Positions 15,876 through 25,126 are shown, counted from the stretch's first letter. The stretch: DNA of 64,000 nt from Pseudopelagicola sp. (GCA_026195905.1 JAPHRE010000054.1:40719-104718); one strand, 5' to 3'. Notes: a model not told the origin generated them from the sequence alone. Numbers and translations: made by a program.

Positions 15876-17198
15876 ATGCAGACGCATTTCACCGAAGAGC
15901 AGTTGAAAGACCCCGGTATTGAACGGGCCAATGAAATCCTGCGCGCCTGTGTGCATTGTGGGTTTTGCACTGCGACCTGTCCGACCTATCAGGTTTTGGG
16001 CGATGAATTGGATAGCCCGCGGGGGCGAATTTACCAGATCAAGGATATGCTTGAGAACGAGCGGGTGCCGGATGCCAAGACGGTTTTGCATGTGGATCGC
16101 TGCCTGTCTTGCCTTGCCTGTATGACAACCTGTCCTTCGGGGGTGCATTACATGCATCTTGTCGATCATGCGCGCGAATATATCGAGAACCATTACAAGC
16201 GGCCTTTCATGGATCGGGCGCTGCGGTGGGTTTTGGCGCGGATATTGCCTTATCCGACACGGTTCCGGTTTGCCCTTCTGGGGGCGAAGATCGGGCGGCC
16301 TTTTGCGGTCCTGATGCCGGATGCGCGGTTGCGGGCGATGCTTGAGATGGCGCCGAAGTCGATCCCGCCGGTGAGCCGCAACGACGATCCGCAGAGTTTT
16401 GCGCCCAAGGCGGCAAAGACAATGCGGGTGGCGTTGATGACGGGCTGTGCACAGAAGGCGCTTAATACGGATATCAACGATGCGACGATCCGGCTTTTGA
16501 CGCGGCTTGGCTGTGAGGTTGTGGTCGCTGAGGGTGCGGGATGTTGCGGGGCGCTGACGCATCACATGGGCAAGGCCAAGGAGAGCCATGCCACGGCGGC
16601 GAAGAATATCAAGGCGTGGTGCCGGGAGATGGATGGCGAGGGATTGGATGCGATTGTCATCAACACCTCGGGCTGTGGCACGACGGTCAAGGATTACGGG
16701 CATATGTTCCGCAATGAGGCGCTGGCGGAGGATGCCAAGCGTGTGAGCGATATTGCGATGGATGTCTCCGAAGTCCTGATGAAGCTCGACTTGCCGGAGG
16801 GGGCGGAGAAGGAGACGGTTGTCGCCTATCACGCGGCCTGTTCGTTGCAGCATGGGCAGCAGATCAAGACCTATCCCAAAGACTTGCTCAAGCGCGCCGG
16901 GTTTACCGTTGTGGAGCCGGCGGATAGTCATCTTTGTTGCGGATCGGCGGGGACGTATAACCTCATGCAGCCGGAGATTTCAGGCAAGCTCAAGGACCGC
17001 AAGGTGCGCACGCTTGAGGCGAAAAATCCCGATATCATCGCGGCGGGGAATATCGGCTGTATGGTGCAGATCGGATCGGGGACGGAGGTTCCGGTCGTGC
17101 ATACGGTTGAACTTCTGGATTGGGCGACGGGCGGGCCACAGCCTCCGGCGCTTACCGAGCCGGGCAAGCGCGCGCCGGAGGTGCCGATCCTAAGGTAG
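15876..17198 (+). CDS. glcF: Glycolate oxidase iron-sulfur subunit GlcF
   Basis: 440 residues. Two [4Fe-4S] motifs near the N-terminus (CVHCGFCTATCP and CLSCLACMTTCP) are followed by two CCG cysteine-rich domains (VAEGAGCCGALTHH, and DSHLCCGSAGTY late in the protein), the standard GlcF/heterodisulfide-reductase-like layout. It carries electrons from the GlcD/E flavins to the membrane quinone pool. Last gene of glcDEF. No adjacent glcC regulator is present. Confidence 0.95.
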   Translation: MQTHFTEEQLKDPGIERANEILRACVHCGFCTATCPTYQVLGDELDSPRGRIYQIKDMLENERVPDAKTVLHVDRCLSCLACMTTCPSGVHYMHLVDHAREYIENHYKRPFMDRALRWVLARILPYPTRFRFALLGAKIGRPFAVLMPDARLRAMLEMAPKSIPPVSRNDDPQSFAPKAAKTMRVALMTGCAQKALNTDINDATIRLLTRLGCEVVVAEGAGCCGALTHHMGKAKESHATAAKNIKAWCREMDGEGLDAIVINTSGCGTTVKDYGHMFRNEALAEDAKRVSDIAMDVSEVLMKLDLPEGAEKETVVAYHAACSLQHGQQIKTYPKDLLKRAGFTVVEPADSHLCCGSAGTYNLMQPEISGKLKDRKVRTLEAKNPDIIAAGNIGCMVQIGSGTEVPVVHTVELLDWATGGPQPPALTEPGKRAPEVPILR

Positions 17199-17265
17199 CC
17201 CGCTTCCTGCCCCAGTTTTGCCTTTTCGTGCCTGTATCCAGAAGGGCAACACGAAGGGAGTTCCT

Positions 17266-18030
17266 ATGCGGCAGATCGGCCTTTTTCTTGCTCTATGGCT
17301 TGGCATCGCGCAAATCGCGGCGGCCGGTGATTCCGCTTTGGCGCGGCTTGAGAGCGGCGATGCCGTGCGAGGATGGGAGGCCGTTGGACGGCTTGAGATT
17401 GGTGGCAAAGGATTTTGCACAGCGGCGCTTATTGCGCCTGATCTCGTTCTGACGGCGGCGCATTGTCTTTTTGATAAGGCGAGCCAGCAGCGCATCAAGG
17501 CCGGAAATATTGAATTTCGCGCAGGCTGGCGCAATGGGCGGGCGGCGGCCTATCGCACGGTGCGGCAGGCGATCATTCACCCCGATTATCGGATTGCAGA
17601 TAAGAAAGACGCGCAGCAAATCGGGCGCGACCTTGCGTTGCTGAAACTGCACCATCCAGTGCGCAATCCCAAAATGCGCCCCTTTGAAATTGGCGGCGTG
17701 ATGCGGCGCGGCGCGCGGGTTGGGGTTGTGTCCTATGCGCGGGACCGGGACAACGCGCCGACGCTACAGGAAAGCTGTGAACTGCTTGGAGAACAGCGGG
17801 GGGTCTATGCGACAAGTTGCAGCGTCGATTTTGGCAGTAGCGGCGCGCCGGTGTTTGCCTTTGAAGGCGAACGGCCACGGTTGATTTCGGTTATTTCGGC
17901 CAAGGGCCGTATGGGGGCGCAGGATGTGGCGCTTGGTGTGGCGATTGACCAGCCGCTAGAGGTTCTTATGGCGGCCTTGGAGGCACAGGGGGGACGGCGC
18001 GCGACCGGCGCGAAGTTTGTGAAGCCATGA
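17266..18030 (+). CDS. Secreted trypsin-like serine protease (first of a pair)
   Basis: 254 residues from the ATG at 17266, with a GAAGGGAG site upstream. A signal peptide (MRQIGLFLALWLG..., cleaved near AAAGD) leads into an S1-family fold. The triad is visible: H66 in LTAAHC, D122 in RDLALLKL and S192 in GSSGAPVF. The usual GDSGGP is altered, with Ser for the Asp before the nucleophile and Ala for the second Gly. That is common in bacterial trypsin-like proteases of this group, so activity is likely but specificity is unclear. The stop overlaps the start of a second, homologous protease gene. Confidence 0.85.
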   Translation: MRQIGLFLALWLGIAQIAAAGDSALARLESGDAVRGWEAVGRLEIGGKGFCTAALIAPDLVLTAAHCLFDKASQQRIKAGNIEFRAGWRNGRAAAYRTVRQAIIHPDYRIADKKDAQQIGRDLALLKLHHPVRNPKMRPFEIGGVMRRGARVGVVSYARDRDNAPTLQESCELLGEQRGVYATSCSVDFGSSGAPVFAFEGERPRLISVISAKGRMGAQDVALGVAIDQPLEVLMAALEAQGGRRATGAKFVKP

Positions 18031-18845
18031 GAGTAGTGATTGCCATGATTGTCGCCTGTGTTGCGGCGCTTCCGGCGTTTGGCGAAGAGGGGCTTCGGGC
18101 CTTGCGCAGCCGGGGCGATTTGATCGGCTGGGAGGCTGTTGGGCGTGTGGCGCTTGTGGGAAAGGGGTATTGCACCGGCGCGTTGATCTCGAGCGACCTT
18201 GTTCTTACAGCGGCGCATTGCGTCTATGATGATGCTGGCAGACCCATTCCGCCAGAGCGTATCCGGTTCGAGGCAGGCTATGTTGCAGGGTCGTCCCTTG
18301 CCGCGCGTCAGGTGGATCGGGTCGTTGCCGAGGAAGGCTATGTGCCGAGCACCGATGGCAAAATCGCCACCAATATGATGCGCCATGATATTGCGCTTTT
18401 GCGCCTAGCATTTCCGATCTCGGTAAGTGAGGCCAGTCCTTTCGCGCTCTATGACTCGCCCCAGACGGGGGACCGTGTTTCGGTCCTGAGCTATGGTCAG
18501 GGGCGCAGCGAGCATCTTTCGTGGCAGCGGACGTGTTCGATCCTTGCGCGCGGACGGGGGCTTATGAGCTTTGATTGCGACATCACCTATGGATCTTCTG
18601 GCGCGCCGGTTTTTGCCCGCTATGGCAATCGCGTGCGCATCCTTTCGCTTGTGTCGGCTATGGGGCGCGACCGGGACGGGCGCAAGGTTGGCTATGGGAT
18701 GGAACTTCCTCAGACGGTGGCGCGGCTAAAGGCGCGGATGCGTGGGCAGGGGTTGGCGACGGTCCGGGGCAGTCTCGGGGCGCGGCGGATCACGGTCGGC
18801 GGCGCACGCAAACCTACAGGGGCCAAGTTTCTCCGGGTTGACTGA
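18027..18845 (+). CDS. Secreted trypsin-like serine protease (second of a pair)
   Basis: 272 residues; the ATG overlaps the preceding TGA (ATGA). A signal peptide ends near LPAFGE. Triad: H64 in LTAAHC, D121 in HDIALLRL, S191 in GSSGAPVF. Both proteases share the opening GWEAVGR and the closing tail PTGAKF, so they are a tandem duplication that has diverged considerably. This copy has an extra roughly 20-residue stretch before the C-terminus. The pair form one operon; the role is unknown. Confidence 0.85.
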   Translation: MRVVIAMIVACVAALPAFGEEGLRALRSRGDLIGWEAVGRVALVGKGYCTGALISSDLVLTAAHCVYDDAGRPIPPERIRFEAGYVAGSSLAARQVDRVVAEEGYVPSTDGKIATNMMRHDIALLRLAFPISVSEASPFALYDSPQTGDRVSVLSYGQGRSEHLSWQRTCSILARGRGLMSFDCDITYGSSGAPVFARYGNRVRILSLVSAMGRDRDGRKVGYGMELPQTVARLKARMRGQGLATVRGSLGARRITVGGARKPTGAKFLRVD

Positions 18846-18848
18846 CCT

Positions 18849-18877
18849 CTTGAAAAGGCAATTTCACAGGCACATTT
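18849..18877 (+). promoter_or_regulatory. Candidate heat-shock (RpoH) promoter for hsp20
   Basis: CTTGAA at 18849-18854 and CACATTT at 18871-18877, 16 bases apart, resemble the alphaproteobacterial RpoH pattern. It lies just after the protease stop and directly ahead of the structured hsp20 leader. Confidence 0.45.
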
Positions 18878-18880
18878 GAT

Positions 18881-18969
18881 AGGAAGCGGAGCGCCTCTTT
18901 TGGGTTCCGCATCCTAACTAGCCTGTCCCTTTGGGAAGGTGAAAACCAGAGTTATCGCTCAAAAGGAGG
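18881..18969 (+). promoter_or_regulatory. ROSE-like RNA thermometer in the hsp20 leader
   Basis: An upstream hairpin at 18881-18915 has stems AGGA/TCCT and GCGGA/TCCGC. At the 3' end TCGCT (18955-18959) faces AGGA of the AGGAGG Shine-Dalgarno across a CAAA loop. This gives U-A, C-G, bulged G, C-G, U-A, the UYGCU/AGGA arrangement that defines ROSE elements of alphaproteobacterial small heat-shock genes. The SD is 7 bases from the ATG. Melting at high temperature would free it. Confidence 0.68.
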
Positions 18970-18976
18970 ATGACAC

Positions 18977-19444
18977 ATGCGTCATTTTGATTTTGCACCC
19001 CTTTACCGGTCTTCGGTCGGATTTGACCAGCTTGCCAGCCTGATGGATCGCGCCCTCTCGACCGATGCAGGGCAGCCGAGCTACCCGCCATACAACATCG
19101 AGAAAACGGCAGAGGATTCCTATCGTATCTCGATTGCTGTCGCCGGGTTTAGCGCGGATGATCTTGGCATTGAGGTCAAGGAAAACGCGCTTGTCGTGAC
19201 CGCGCGGAAGGCCGAGGAAGACACGGACACAACCTATCTGCATCGCGGAATTGCGACCCGCGCCTTTGAGCGTCGGTTCCATCTTGCCGATCATGTGCAG
19301 GTGATCGGGGCGAGCCATGCGGATGGTATGCTCCATATTGATCTTGAACGCGAGATTCCCGAGGCGCTCAAGCCGCGTCGGATCGCGATTGCCAACGGCG
19401 AGAAGGTTCAAAAGGATGTGGTTGAGGCGAAGGCCGTCAACTAA
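18977..19444 (+). CDS. Small heat-shock protein, Hsp20/IbpA type
   Basis: 155 residues. The alpha-crystallin domain spans roughly residues 38-125. It contains YNIEKTAEDSYRISIAVAGF at the start, VTARKAEE, and a C-terminal GMLHIDLEREIPEALKPR, followed by the I-x-I-type motif RIAIAN. It is an ATP-independent holdase that keeps unfolding proteins soluble. The leader carries a ROSE-like thermometer and a candidate RpoH promoter. A strong terminator follows, so it is a single-gene unit. Confidence 0.94.
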   Translation: MRHFDFAPLYRSSVGFDQLASLMDRALSTDAGQPSYPPYNIEKTAEDSYRISIAVAGFSADDLGIEVKENALVVTARKAEEDTDTTYLHRGIATRAFERRFHLADHVQVIGASHADGMLHIDLEREIPEALKPRRIAIANGEKVQKDVVEAKAVN

Positions 19445-19475
19445 CCCGCGTTCCAGATTTCCAAGCCTTGGATTG

Positions 19476-19506
19476 ACCCCCGGTTGCAGGCGCGGCCGGG
19501 GGTTTT
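19476..19506 (+). terminator. Rho-independent terminator of hsp20
   Basis: Perfect 8-bp stem ACCCCCGG / CCGGGGGT followed by TTTT, 32 bases past the hsp20 stop. Confidence 0.8.
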
Positions 19507-19628
19507 CGTTTGCTCCCAAGTCGGGGCATGTCTGGGTGGTGCCGAGATTTTCTTGGCGTGAAACGGTGATCTGCTCTAGGCTGGGGGGATTGTTGGAGTT
19601 GTGTCGTTTTGCATGAGGCGTGTGTTTG

Positions 19629-20102
19629 ATGGTTGTGCATGAATATCTGCAAGAGTTTGGCATCCATTGTGTGCGTGCGCGTGAGCCTTTTGATCTGACG
19701 CAGCTTTATGAGCTTGTGACCCACGAATACAGTCGCGGGGATGCCGACGGGATCGGTCAGCCCGTGTTCTTTGATTTGCGTGAAATCGACGTGCGCCGCA
19801 TTTCCCAACCGGACATTCGCCGTCACATAATGAAGAAATCTGTGCTTGATGAGAGCGTGACGGATATTGTCGTGGCCTACCTTGTCGATGGGCTTTCGTC
19901 CCAGGCGATGGTGCGCATGGTGAATACCTATTCCGAGCTTTCGGGGGTTTCCAGTGAGGGCAAAACCTTCATCACCGAGAGCCTTCGTGAGGCGGTACAA
20001 TATCTTGCAGGGGCCGCCGCATTAAGCGAGACGGACATGGCTATGCTTGAAGAGCGCCTGTCGCCGTCGGTTGTAACGATATTTCCCCGCGGATCGGCCT
20101 AA
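19629..20102 (+). CDS. Conserved hypothetical protein
   Basis: 157 residues from the ATG at 19629; an in-frame GTG 3 codons upstream is an alternative. No signal peptide or TM segment. Alternating short strands and helices, including QPVFFDLREIDVRRISQPD, resemble a small alpha/beta fold of the kind seen in STAS-like proteins, but I see no diagnostic motif. It is flanked by the hsp20 terminator and a convergent gabD, so it is transcribed alone. Function not assigned. Confidence 0.6.
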   Translation: MVVHEYLQEFGIHCVRAREPFDLTQLYELVTHEYSRGDADGIGQPVFFDLREIDVRRISQPDIRRHIMKKSVLDESVTDIVVAYLVDGLSSQAMVRMVNTYSELSGVSSEGKTFITESLREAVQYLAGAAALSETDMAMLEERLSPSVVTIFPRGSA

Positions 20103-20133
20103 CGCCGACCCGCAGAGAGGGTTTGCGTTTGGA

Positions 20134-21609
20134 TCAGACGGACATGCAGATGTATTTCATCTCCAGGAATTCGTCGATACCGTGATGGCTTCCTTCGCGG
20201 CCAAGGCCGGATTGCTTGATACCACCAAAGGGCGCGAGTTCGGTCGAGATGATGCCGGTGTTGACCCCGACAATCCCATATTCAAGAGCCTCGGCCACCT
20301 TGTGAACGCGGCTCAGATCTTTGGCATAGAAATACGCGGCGAGTCCGTAGATCGTATCGTTTGCCATCGCGATGACGTCGTCTTCGTCGTCAAACTTGAA
20401 GAGCGGGGCGAGGGGGCCGAAGGTTTCTTCGGTGGCGAAGGCCATATCCGTTGTCGCACCGGTCACGATTGTGGGCGAGATGAATGTGCCCGGCCCTTGG
20501 TGACGTTCGCCGGTCAGCGCGATTTGCGCGCCTTTGGCTTCGGCGTCTGCGATGTGGTTCTGCACCTTTTCCATAGCTTGTTCGCTGATCAGGGGGCCGA
20601 GGTCGGTCCCCTCTTCAAGGCCATCGCCGACGCGAAGTTTGGAGACTGCGGCGACAAGCTTTTCTGTGAACGCCTCATAGACACCCGATTGCACGTAAAT
20701 CCGGTTGGCACAGACGCAGGTCTGGCCATTGTTGCGGAACTTGCACATCAGCGCGCCTTCGATGGCGGCGTCGAGGTCGGCATCGTCAAAGACAATGAAC
20801 GGTGCATTGCCGCCAAGTTCCATCGAGCATTTTTTGACCGTTTCGGCGGCTTGCCCAAGCAGGATGCGACCCACACGGGTTGAGCCGGTAAAGGTAATCT
20901 TGCGCACGGTGTCATTGGCGCAGAATTCCTGTCCGGTTTCGGCGGCGTCCTGGGTTGTGACGACCGAGAATACGCCCGCAGGAATGCCAGCCCGTTCGGC
21001 CAACACAGCCAGCGCCAGCGCGGAAAGCGGGGTGAGTTCAGCAGGGCGTGCGACGATGGCACAGCCCGCCGCAAGCGCCGGCGCGGCTTTGCGTGTGATC
21101 ATTGCGTTGGGGAAGTTCCAAGGCGTGATCGAGGCGGCGACGCCGATCGGCTGTTTGAGGACGGTGATGCGTTTGTCCCGCTGATGGCCGGGGATGGTCT
21201 CGCCGTAGATGCGTTTTGCCTCTTCGGCAAAAAATTCGATGAACGAGGCACCATAGGCAATTTCACCGGCGGCTTCGGCCAGCGGCTTGCCCATTTCGGC
21301 GGTCAGGATCGTTGCAAGGTCGTCTTGATTTTCCATCAAGAGGTCAAACCATTTGCGCAGCACCGCAGCGCGTTCCTTGCCGGTCCATTTGGCCCAGTCC
21401 TTTTGCGCGGTGTCGGCCTTGGAGATGGCGTCAGCGACTTGTGCGCGGCTTAGGTCGCAGACGTCGGCAATCACATCGCCACGGGCCGGATTGGTGACTT
21501 GGAACGTGCCCTTGTCGCCTTCGACCCATGCGCCGCCAATATAGGCGCGGGTCTCAAGGAGGGTTGGGTCCTTGAGAAGAGATTTCAGGTTTGTCGTTGT
21601 ATCAAGCAT
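20134..21609 (-). CDS. gabD: Succinate-semialdehyde dehydrogenase, NAD(P)-dependent
   Basis: 491 residues, ALDH superfamily. MELGGNAPFIVFDDADLD, the catalytic cysteine in NNGQTCVCANRIYV and the C-terminal APFGGIKQSGLGREG are the characteristic GabD sequences. It converts succinate semialdehyde to succinate in GABA and related catabolism. No gabT neighbour is present. The start at 21609 agrees with the family N-terminus. Assignment among ALDH subfamilies rests on these motifs and overall resemblance. Confidence 0.88.
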   Translation of the reverse strand: MLDTTTNLKSLLKDPTLLETRAYIGGAWVEGDKGTFQVTNPARGDVIADVCDLSRAQVADAISKADTAQKDWAKWTGKERAAVLRKWFDLLMENQDDLATILTAEMGKPLAEAAGEIAYGASFIEFFAEEAKRIYGETIPGHQRDKRITVLKQPIGVAASITPWNFPNAMITRKAAPALAAGCAIVARPAELTPLSALALAVLAERAGIPAGVFSVVTTQDAAETGQEFCANDTVRKITFTGSTRVGRILLGQAAETVKKCSMELGGNAPFIVFDDADLDAAIEGALMCKFRNNGQTCVCANRIYVQSGVYEAFTEKLVAAVSKLRVGDGLEEGTDLGPLISEQAMEKVQNHIADAEAKGAQIALTGERHQGPGTFISPTIVTGATTDMAFATEETFGPLAPLFKFDDEDDVIAMANDTIYGLAAYFYAKDLSRVHKVAEALEYGIVGVNTGIISTELAPFGGIKQSGLGREGSHHGIDEFLEMKYICMSV

Positions 21610-21718
21610 GGCTCGCTCCCCGTTTCATGATGGCAGATGAAAAGCACCTGTGCGTAGACTTGTCCAGCCAAGGCGATGAGTCCAGTATGAGTTAATTTTT
21701 CGGACCAAGGATTTTGGA

Positions 21719-22507
21719 ATGACCCTTGATGATGCCTATGCCAATGCCGCCTACATCCCGGATGCGGATCAGTTTCCAGAGATGTGGCAAGCCAAGGCCG
21801 AGGCGTTTCGCCTTAAATCCTTGAGCGAAAGCGGGATTGCATACGGGGTGGGCGAACGGCAGGTGATGGATATCTTCCTGTCCGACACGGTAGCCAAGGG
21901 GCTATTGGTGTTTGTTCACGGGGGGTATTGGCTGCGATTTGATCGCAGATATTGGTCTCATCTTGCACAAGGAGCGCTTGCGCGGGGATGGGCCGTGGCG
22001 ATGCCGTCTTATGATCTTTGTCCAAGTGTGCGCCTCCCGGAAATTACGGCGCAGATTGCGAATGCCGTTGGCGCGGCGGCGGCGCGTGTCGTGGGTCCGA
22101 TCTGTGTTGCCGGGCATTCGGCGGGGGGACATCTTGCGGCGCGGATGGCGATGCCGGGGGTGTTGCCGGAGGACGTCGCCGCCCGTCTGCATCACGTCAT
22201 GCCCATTTCGCCGGTCGCGGACCTACGCCCGCTCATGCACACGTCGATGAACAAAGACTTGGGGATCACGGAAGAGATCGCCGCCGCCGAAAGCCCCGCT
22301 TTGGGCAAACCCCTTGAGGGTTTGGCGGTCACAGTTTGGGTTGGGGGCGATGAACGCCCCGCTTTTCTTGATCAGGCCGCTTGGCTTGCGGAGGCTTGGG
22401 GCTGCGGTCATGTTGTGGCCGAGGGCGCGCACCATTTCGACGTGATTGCGCCGCTGGCTGATCCGCAAAGCGCCATGATGGAGTGCCTGTTGGCAGGGGG
22501 AGCATGA
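21719..22507 (+). CDS. Alpha/beta hydrolase, kynurenine-formamidase-like
   Basis: 262 residues. An HGGYW oxyanion motif in VFVHGGYWLRF, nucleophile elbow GHSAGGH and a late EGAHHFDVI histidine give a complete triad, with an Asp probably in WVGGDERPAF. HGGxW plus GHSAGGH is typical of the formamidase/carboxylesterase group that includes animal-type kynurenine formamidase. No other tryptophan-catabolism genes are near, so the substrate is uncertain. Its TGA overlaps the ATG of the next gene (ATGA), so the hydrolase and the GMC oxidoreductase are translationally coupled. Confidence 0.8.
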   Translation: MTLDDAYANAAYIPDADQFPEMWQAKAEAFRLKSLSESGIAYGVGERQVMDIFLSDTVAKGLLVFVHGGYWLRFDRRYWSHLAQGALARGWAVAMPSYDLCPSVRLPEITAQIANAVGAAAARVVGPICVAGHSAGGHLAARMAMPGVLPEDVAARLHHVMPISPVADLRPLMHTSMNKDLGITEEIAAAESPALGKPLEGLAVTVWVGGDERPAFLDQAAWLAEAWGCGHVVAEGAHHFDVIAPLADPQSAMMECLLAGGA

Positions 22508-24096
22508 GCATGGATTGGGATTTTATCGTCGTCGGCGCGGGGAGTGCCGGGTGTGTCGTTGCCAATCGGCTAAGCACTGCCGGACATAAGGTTTTGCTTC
22601 TCGAAGCAGGCGGGCGCGATACCTATCACTGGATTCATATCCCGATGGGATATCTCTATTGCATTGGCAATCCGCGCACCGACTGGATGTATAAAACCGC
22701 GCCGGACAAGGGGCTTAACGGGCGGTCGCTCCTCTATCCGCGGGGTAAGGGGCTTGGTGGCTGTTCGTCGATCAACGGTATGCTCTATTTGCGCGGGCAG
22801 GCAGCGGATTATGACGGCTGGCGGCAATTGGGCAATCCCGGTTGGGCTTGGGACGATGTTCTGCCGCTGTTCAAGAAGGCCGAGGATTACATGGATGGTC
22901 CCTCCGAGATGCATGGGGCGGGTGGCGAATGGCGTGTCGACAACCAGCGCCTGCAGTGGGATGTGCTTGATGATTGGATGGCGGCGGCAGAAGCGGCTGG
23001 TGTGCCGCGCACCGATGATTTCAACACCGGCAACAACGAAGGCGTCGGGTATTTCAAGGTCAACCAGCGCAATGGCTGGCGGCTCAACACCTCCAAGGCG
23101 TTCCTGCGCCCGGTGAAGGATGCCAAGCTTCGGGTTGAGGTGCATGCCCAGACCGAGCGGCTTTTGATCGAAAGCGGGCGGGTTGTTGGCGTTGCCTATC
23201 GGCAGAATGGTGTCCTTAAGGAAGCGCGTGCCGGGCGCGAGGTTATCCTTTCGGCGGGGGCGGTGAACTCGCCGCAAATCCTTCAGCTTTCGGGGATTGG
23301 GCCGGGGGATGTGCTTGGGGCGCATGGGATCGAGGTCCGACATGAGGTTGCCGGGATCGGCGCGAACCTTCAGGACCATCTACAGCTGCGTTGTGCGTGG
23401 AAACTTGACGGGGCAAAGACGCTTAACACGATGGCCAATTCCCTTTTTGGCAAGGCCAAGATCGGGTTGGAATACCTATTGAAACGCTCGGGGCCGATGT
23501 CGATGGCCCCGTCGCAGCTTGGGGCGTTTACCAAGTCACGACCCGACCTTGAGACGCCAGACCTTGAGTATCATGTGCAGCCGCTGACGCTTGAGGCGTT
23601 TGGCCAGCCGCTTCATGATTTTCCGGCGATGACGGCGAGTATTTGCAACCTGCGCCCAGAGAGCCGGGGGCATGTGCGGATTACCTCGCCCGATCCGGGC
23701 AAAGCGCCGGAGATCGCACCGAATTACCTGAGCACCGAGGGCGACCGCGCGGTGGCGATTGCGGCGATCCGGCAGGCGCGCGGAATCATGGCGCAGGGAC
23801 CGATGGCGAAATACCGCCCCGAGGAGATGAAGCCGGGGATCACGGCGCAGGACGATGCGGAATTGGCCAAGGCGGCGGGCGATGTCGGGACGACGATCTT
23901 TCATCCCGTCGGCACGGTGCGCATGGGGATGGACGAGGCCGCGCCGCTTGATCCGCGCTTGCGGATGCGGGGGATCGGGGGGGTGCGTGTTGTGGATGCG
24001 TCGATCATGCCGACAATCACCAGCGGCAACACCAACGCGCCGACCATTATGATCGGCGAGAAGGCGAGCCAGATGATTTTGGAAGACCTGGTTTAG
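22504..24096 (+). CDS. GMC-family FAD oxidoreductase (choline/alcohol dehydrogenase-like)
   Basis: 530 residues from an ATG overlapping the hydrolase stop. N-terminal Rossmann motif DFIVVGAGSAGCVVANRL, the GMC signature 1 region YPRGKGLGGCSSINGMLY, signature 2 SAGAVNSPQILQLSGIGP, and the C-terminal catalytic region FHPVGTVRMG and GNTNAPTIMIGEKA are all present. The closest familiar members are alcohol and choline dehydrogenases; without bet genes nearby I do not call it BetA. Coupling to the hydrolase suggests a short pathway, such as ester cleavage followed by alcohol oxidation. Its stop overlaps the stop of the convergent yghU gene. Confidence 0.85.
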   Translation: MSMDWDFIVVGAGSAGCVVANRLSTAGHKVLLLEAGGRDTYHWIHIPMGYLYCIGNPRTDWMYKTAPDKGLNGRSLLYPRGKGLGGCSSINGMLYLRGQAADYDGWRQLGNPGWAWDDVLPLFKKAEDYMDGPSEMHGAGGEWRVDNQRLQWDVLDDWMAAAEAAGVPRTDDFNTGNNEGVGYFKVNQRNGWRLNTSKAFLRPVKDAKLRVEVHAQTERLLIESGRVVGVAYRQNGVLKEARAGREVILSAGAVNSPQILQLSGIGPGDVLGAHGIEVRHEVAGIGANLQDHLQLRCAWKLDGAKTLNTMANSLFGKAKIGLEYLLKRSGPMSMAPSQLGAFTKSRPDLETPDLEYHVQPLTLEAFGQPLHDFPAMTASICNLRPESRGHVRITSPDPGKAPEIAPNYLSTEGDRAVAIAAIRQARGIMAQGPMAKYRPEEMKPGITAQDDAELAKAAGDVGTTIFHPVGTVRMGMDEAAPLDPRLRMRGIGGVRVVDASIMPTITSGNTNAPTIMIGEKASQMILEDLV

Positions 24097-24965
24097 GAGT
24101 CTTCCGGGGCAATCTTATCTTGGGTTTTGGTGTCGAAATCGCCCGCATCGTGGCGTTCGTGGAGTTGGTATTTCGGATCACCGAAGGTGCGATTGACCAT
24201 GCGTCCGCGCTGCACGGCGGGGCGGGCGTCGATCTCTTTAGCCCAGCGAATGACGTTTTCATATTCATGCACGCTTAGAAATTCGCCGGCTTCATAGAGG
24301 CGGCCAAGGGCAAGTTGCCCATACCATGCCCAGTTGGCGATATCGGCAATCGTATAGTCGTCCCCAGCGAGATAGCGCGTCTCGGCAAGGCGTTTGTCGA
24401 GCACGTCAAGCTGGCGTTTGACTTCCATCGAGAAACGATCAATCGGGTATTGCCATTTCTCGGGGGCATAGGCGTAAAAATGGCCAAACCCGCCGCCAAG
24501 ATAGGGCGCGCTACCCATTTGCCAGAACAGCCACGAGAGCATTTCGGGGCGTTGTGCCGGGTCTTTGGTCAGGAAGGCGTCGAATTTCTCGGCCAGATGA
24601 AGAAGGATCGCGCCCGATTCGAAAACGCGGGTCGGGGGCGTTGTGGTGCGATCCAGAAGCGCCGGGATTTTTGAGTTCGGATTGACCTCGACAAAGCCCG
24701 AGCTGAATTGATCGCCCTCACCGATACGGATCAGCCACGCATCATATTCTGCGTCTGAAATACCCGCCGCGAGCAGTTCTTCGAACATGACCGTGACCTT
24801 GACGCCATTCGGCGTTGCCAGCGAGTAAAGCTGGAACGGGTGTTTGCCCGCCGGAAGCGCCTTGTCATGGGTGGCACCGGAAATGGGGCGGTTGATATTG
24901 GCAAACTGGCCGCCGCTTTCGGTTTCCCACGTCCAAACCTTCGGGGGGGTATATGTATCGCTCAT
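24093..24965 (-). CDS. yghU: Glutathione-dependent disulfide-bond oxidoreductase YghU
   Basis: 290 residues from the ATG at 24965; the open frame extends further upstream but without family resemblance. It starts TYTPPKVWTWETESGGQFAN and continues with GKHPFQLYSLATPNGVKVTV, both diagnostic of the YghU/nu-class glutathione transferases, whose long N-terminal extension this has. The C-terminal helical domain contains YTIADIANWAWYGQL. It reduces 2-hydroxyethyl disulfide-type substrates with two glutathiones bound. Stands alone. Confidence 0.92.
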   Translation of the reverse strand: MSDTYTPPKVWTWETESGGQFANINRPISGATHDKALPAGKHPFQLYSLATPNGVKVTVMFEELLAAGISDAEYDAWLIRIGEGDQFSSGFVEVNPNSKIPALLDRTTTPPTRVFESGAILLHLAEKFDAFLTKDPAQRPEMLSWLFWQMGSAPYLGGGFGHFYAYAPEKWQYPIDRFSMEVKRQLDVLDKRLAETRYLAGDDYTIADIANWAWYGQLALGRLYEAGEFLSVHEYENVIRWAKEIDARPAVQRGRMVNRTFGDPKYQLHERHDAGDFDTKTQDKIAPEDS

Positions 24966-25090
24966 GTGTGTCTCACACCCTGTCAGAATTGTTGTTCGTG
25001 AAGATTGTAGCCATTTTTTTCGGAATTGGGAGGGGGAGGTGTGTGCGCCTGAGCAGGGAGGGCTGTGCAGTGACCCGAAGGCAAGGCCCA

Positions 25091-25126
25091 GGAAAACGAA
25101 AACCCCCGGGCGGATGCCTCGGGGGT
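25091..25126 (-). terminator. Terminator of rpsU
   Basis: On the minus strand, AACCCCCGAG and CCCGGGGGTT form a stem around CATCCG, followed by TTCGTTTTCC. It is about 30 bases past the rpsU stop. Confidence 0.7.
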
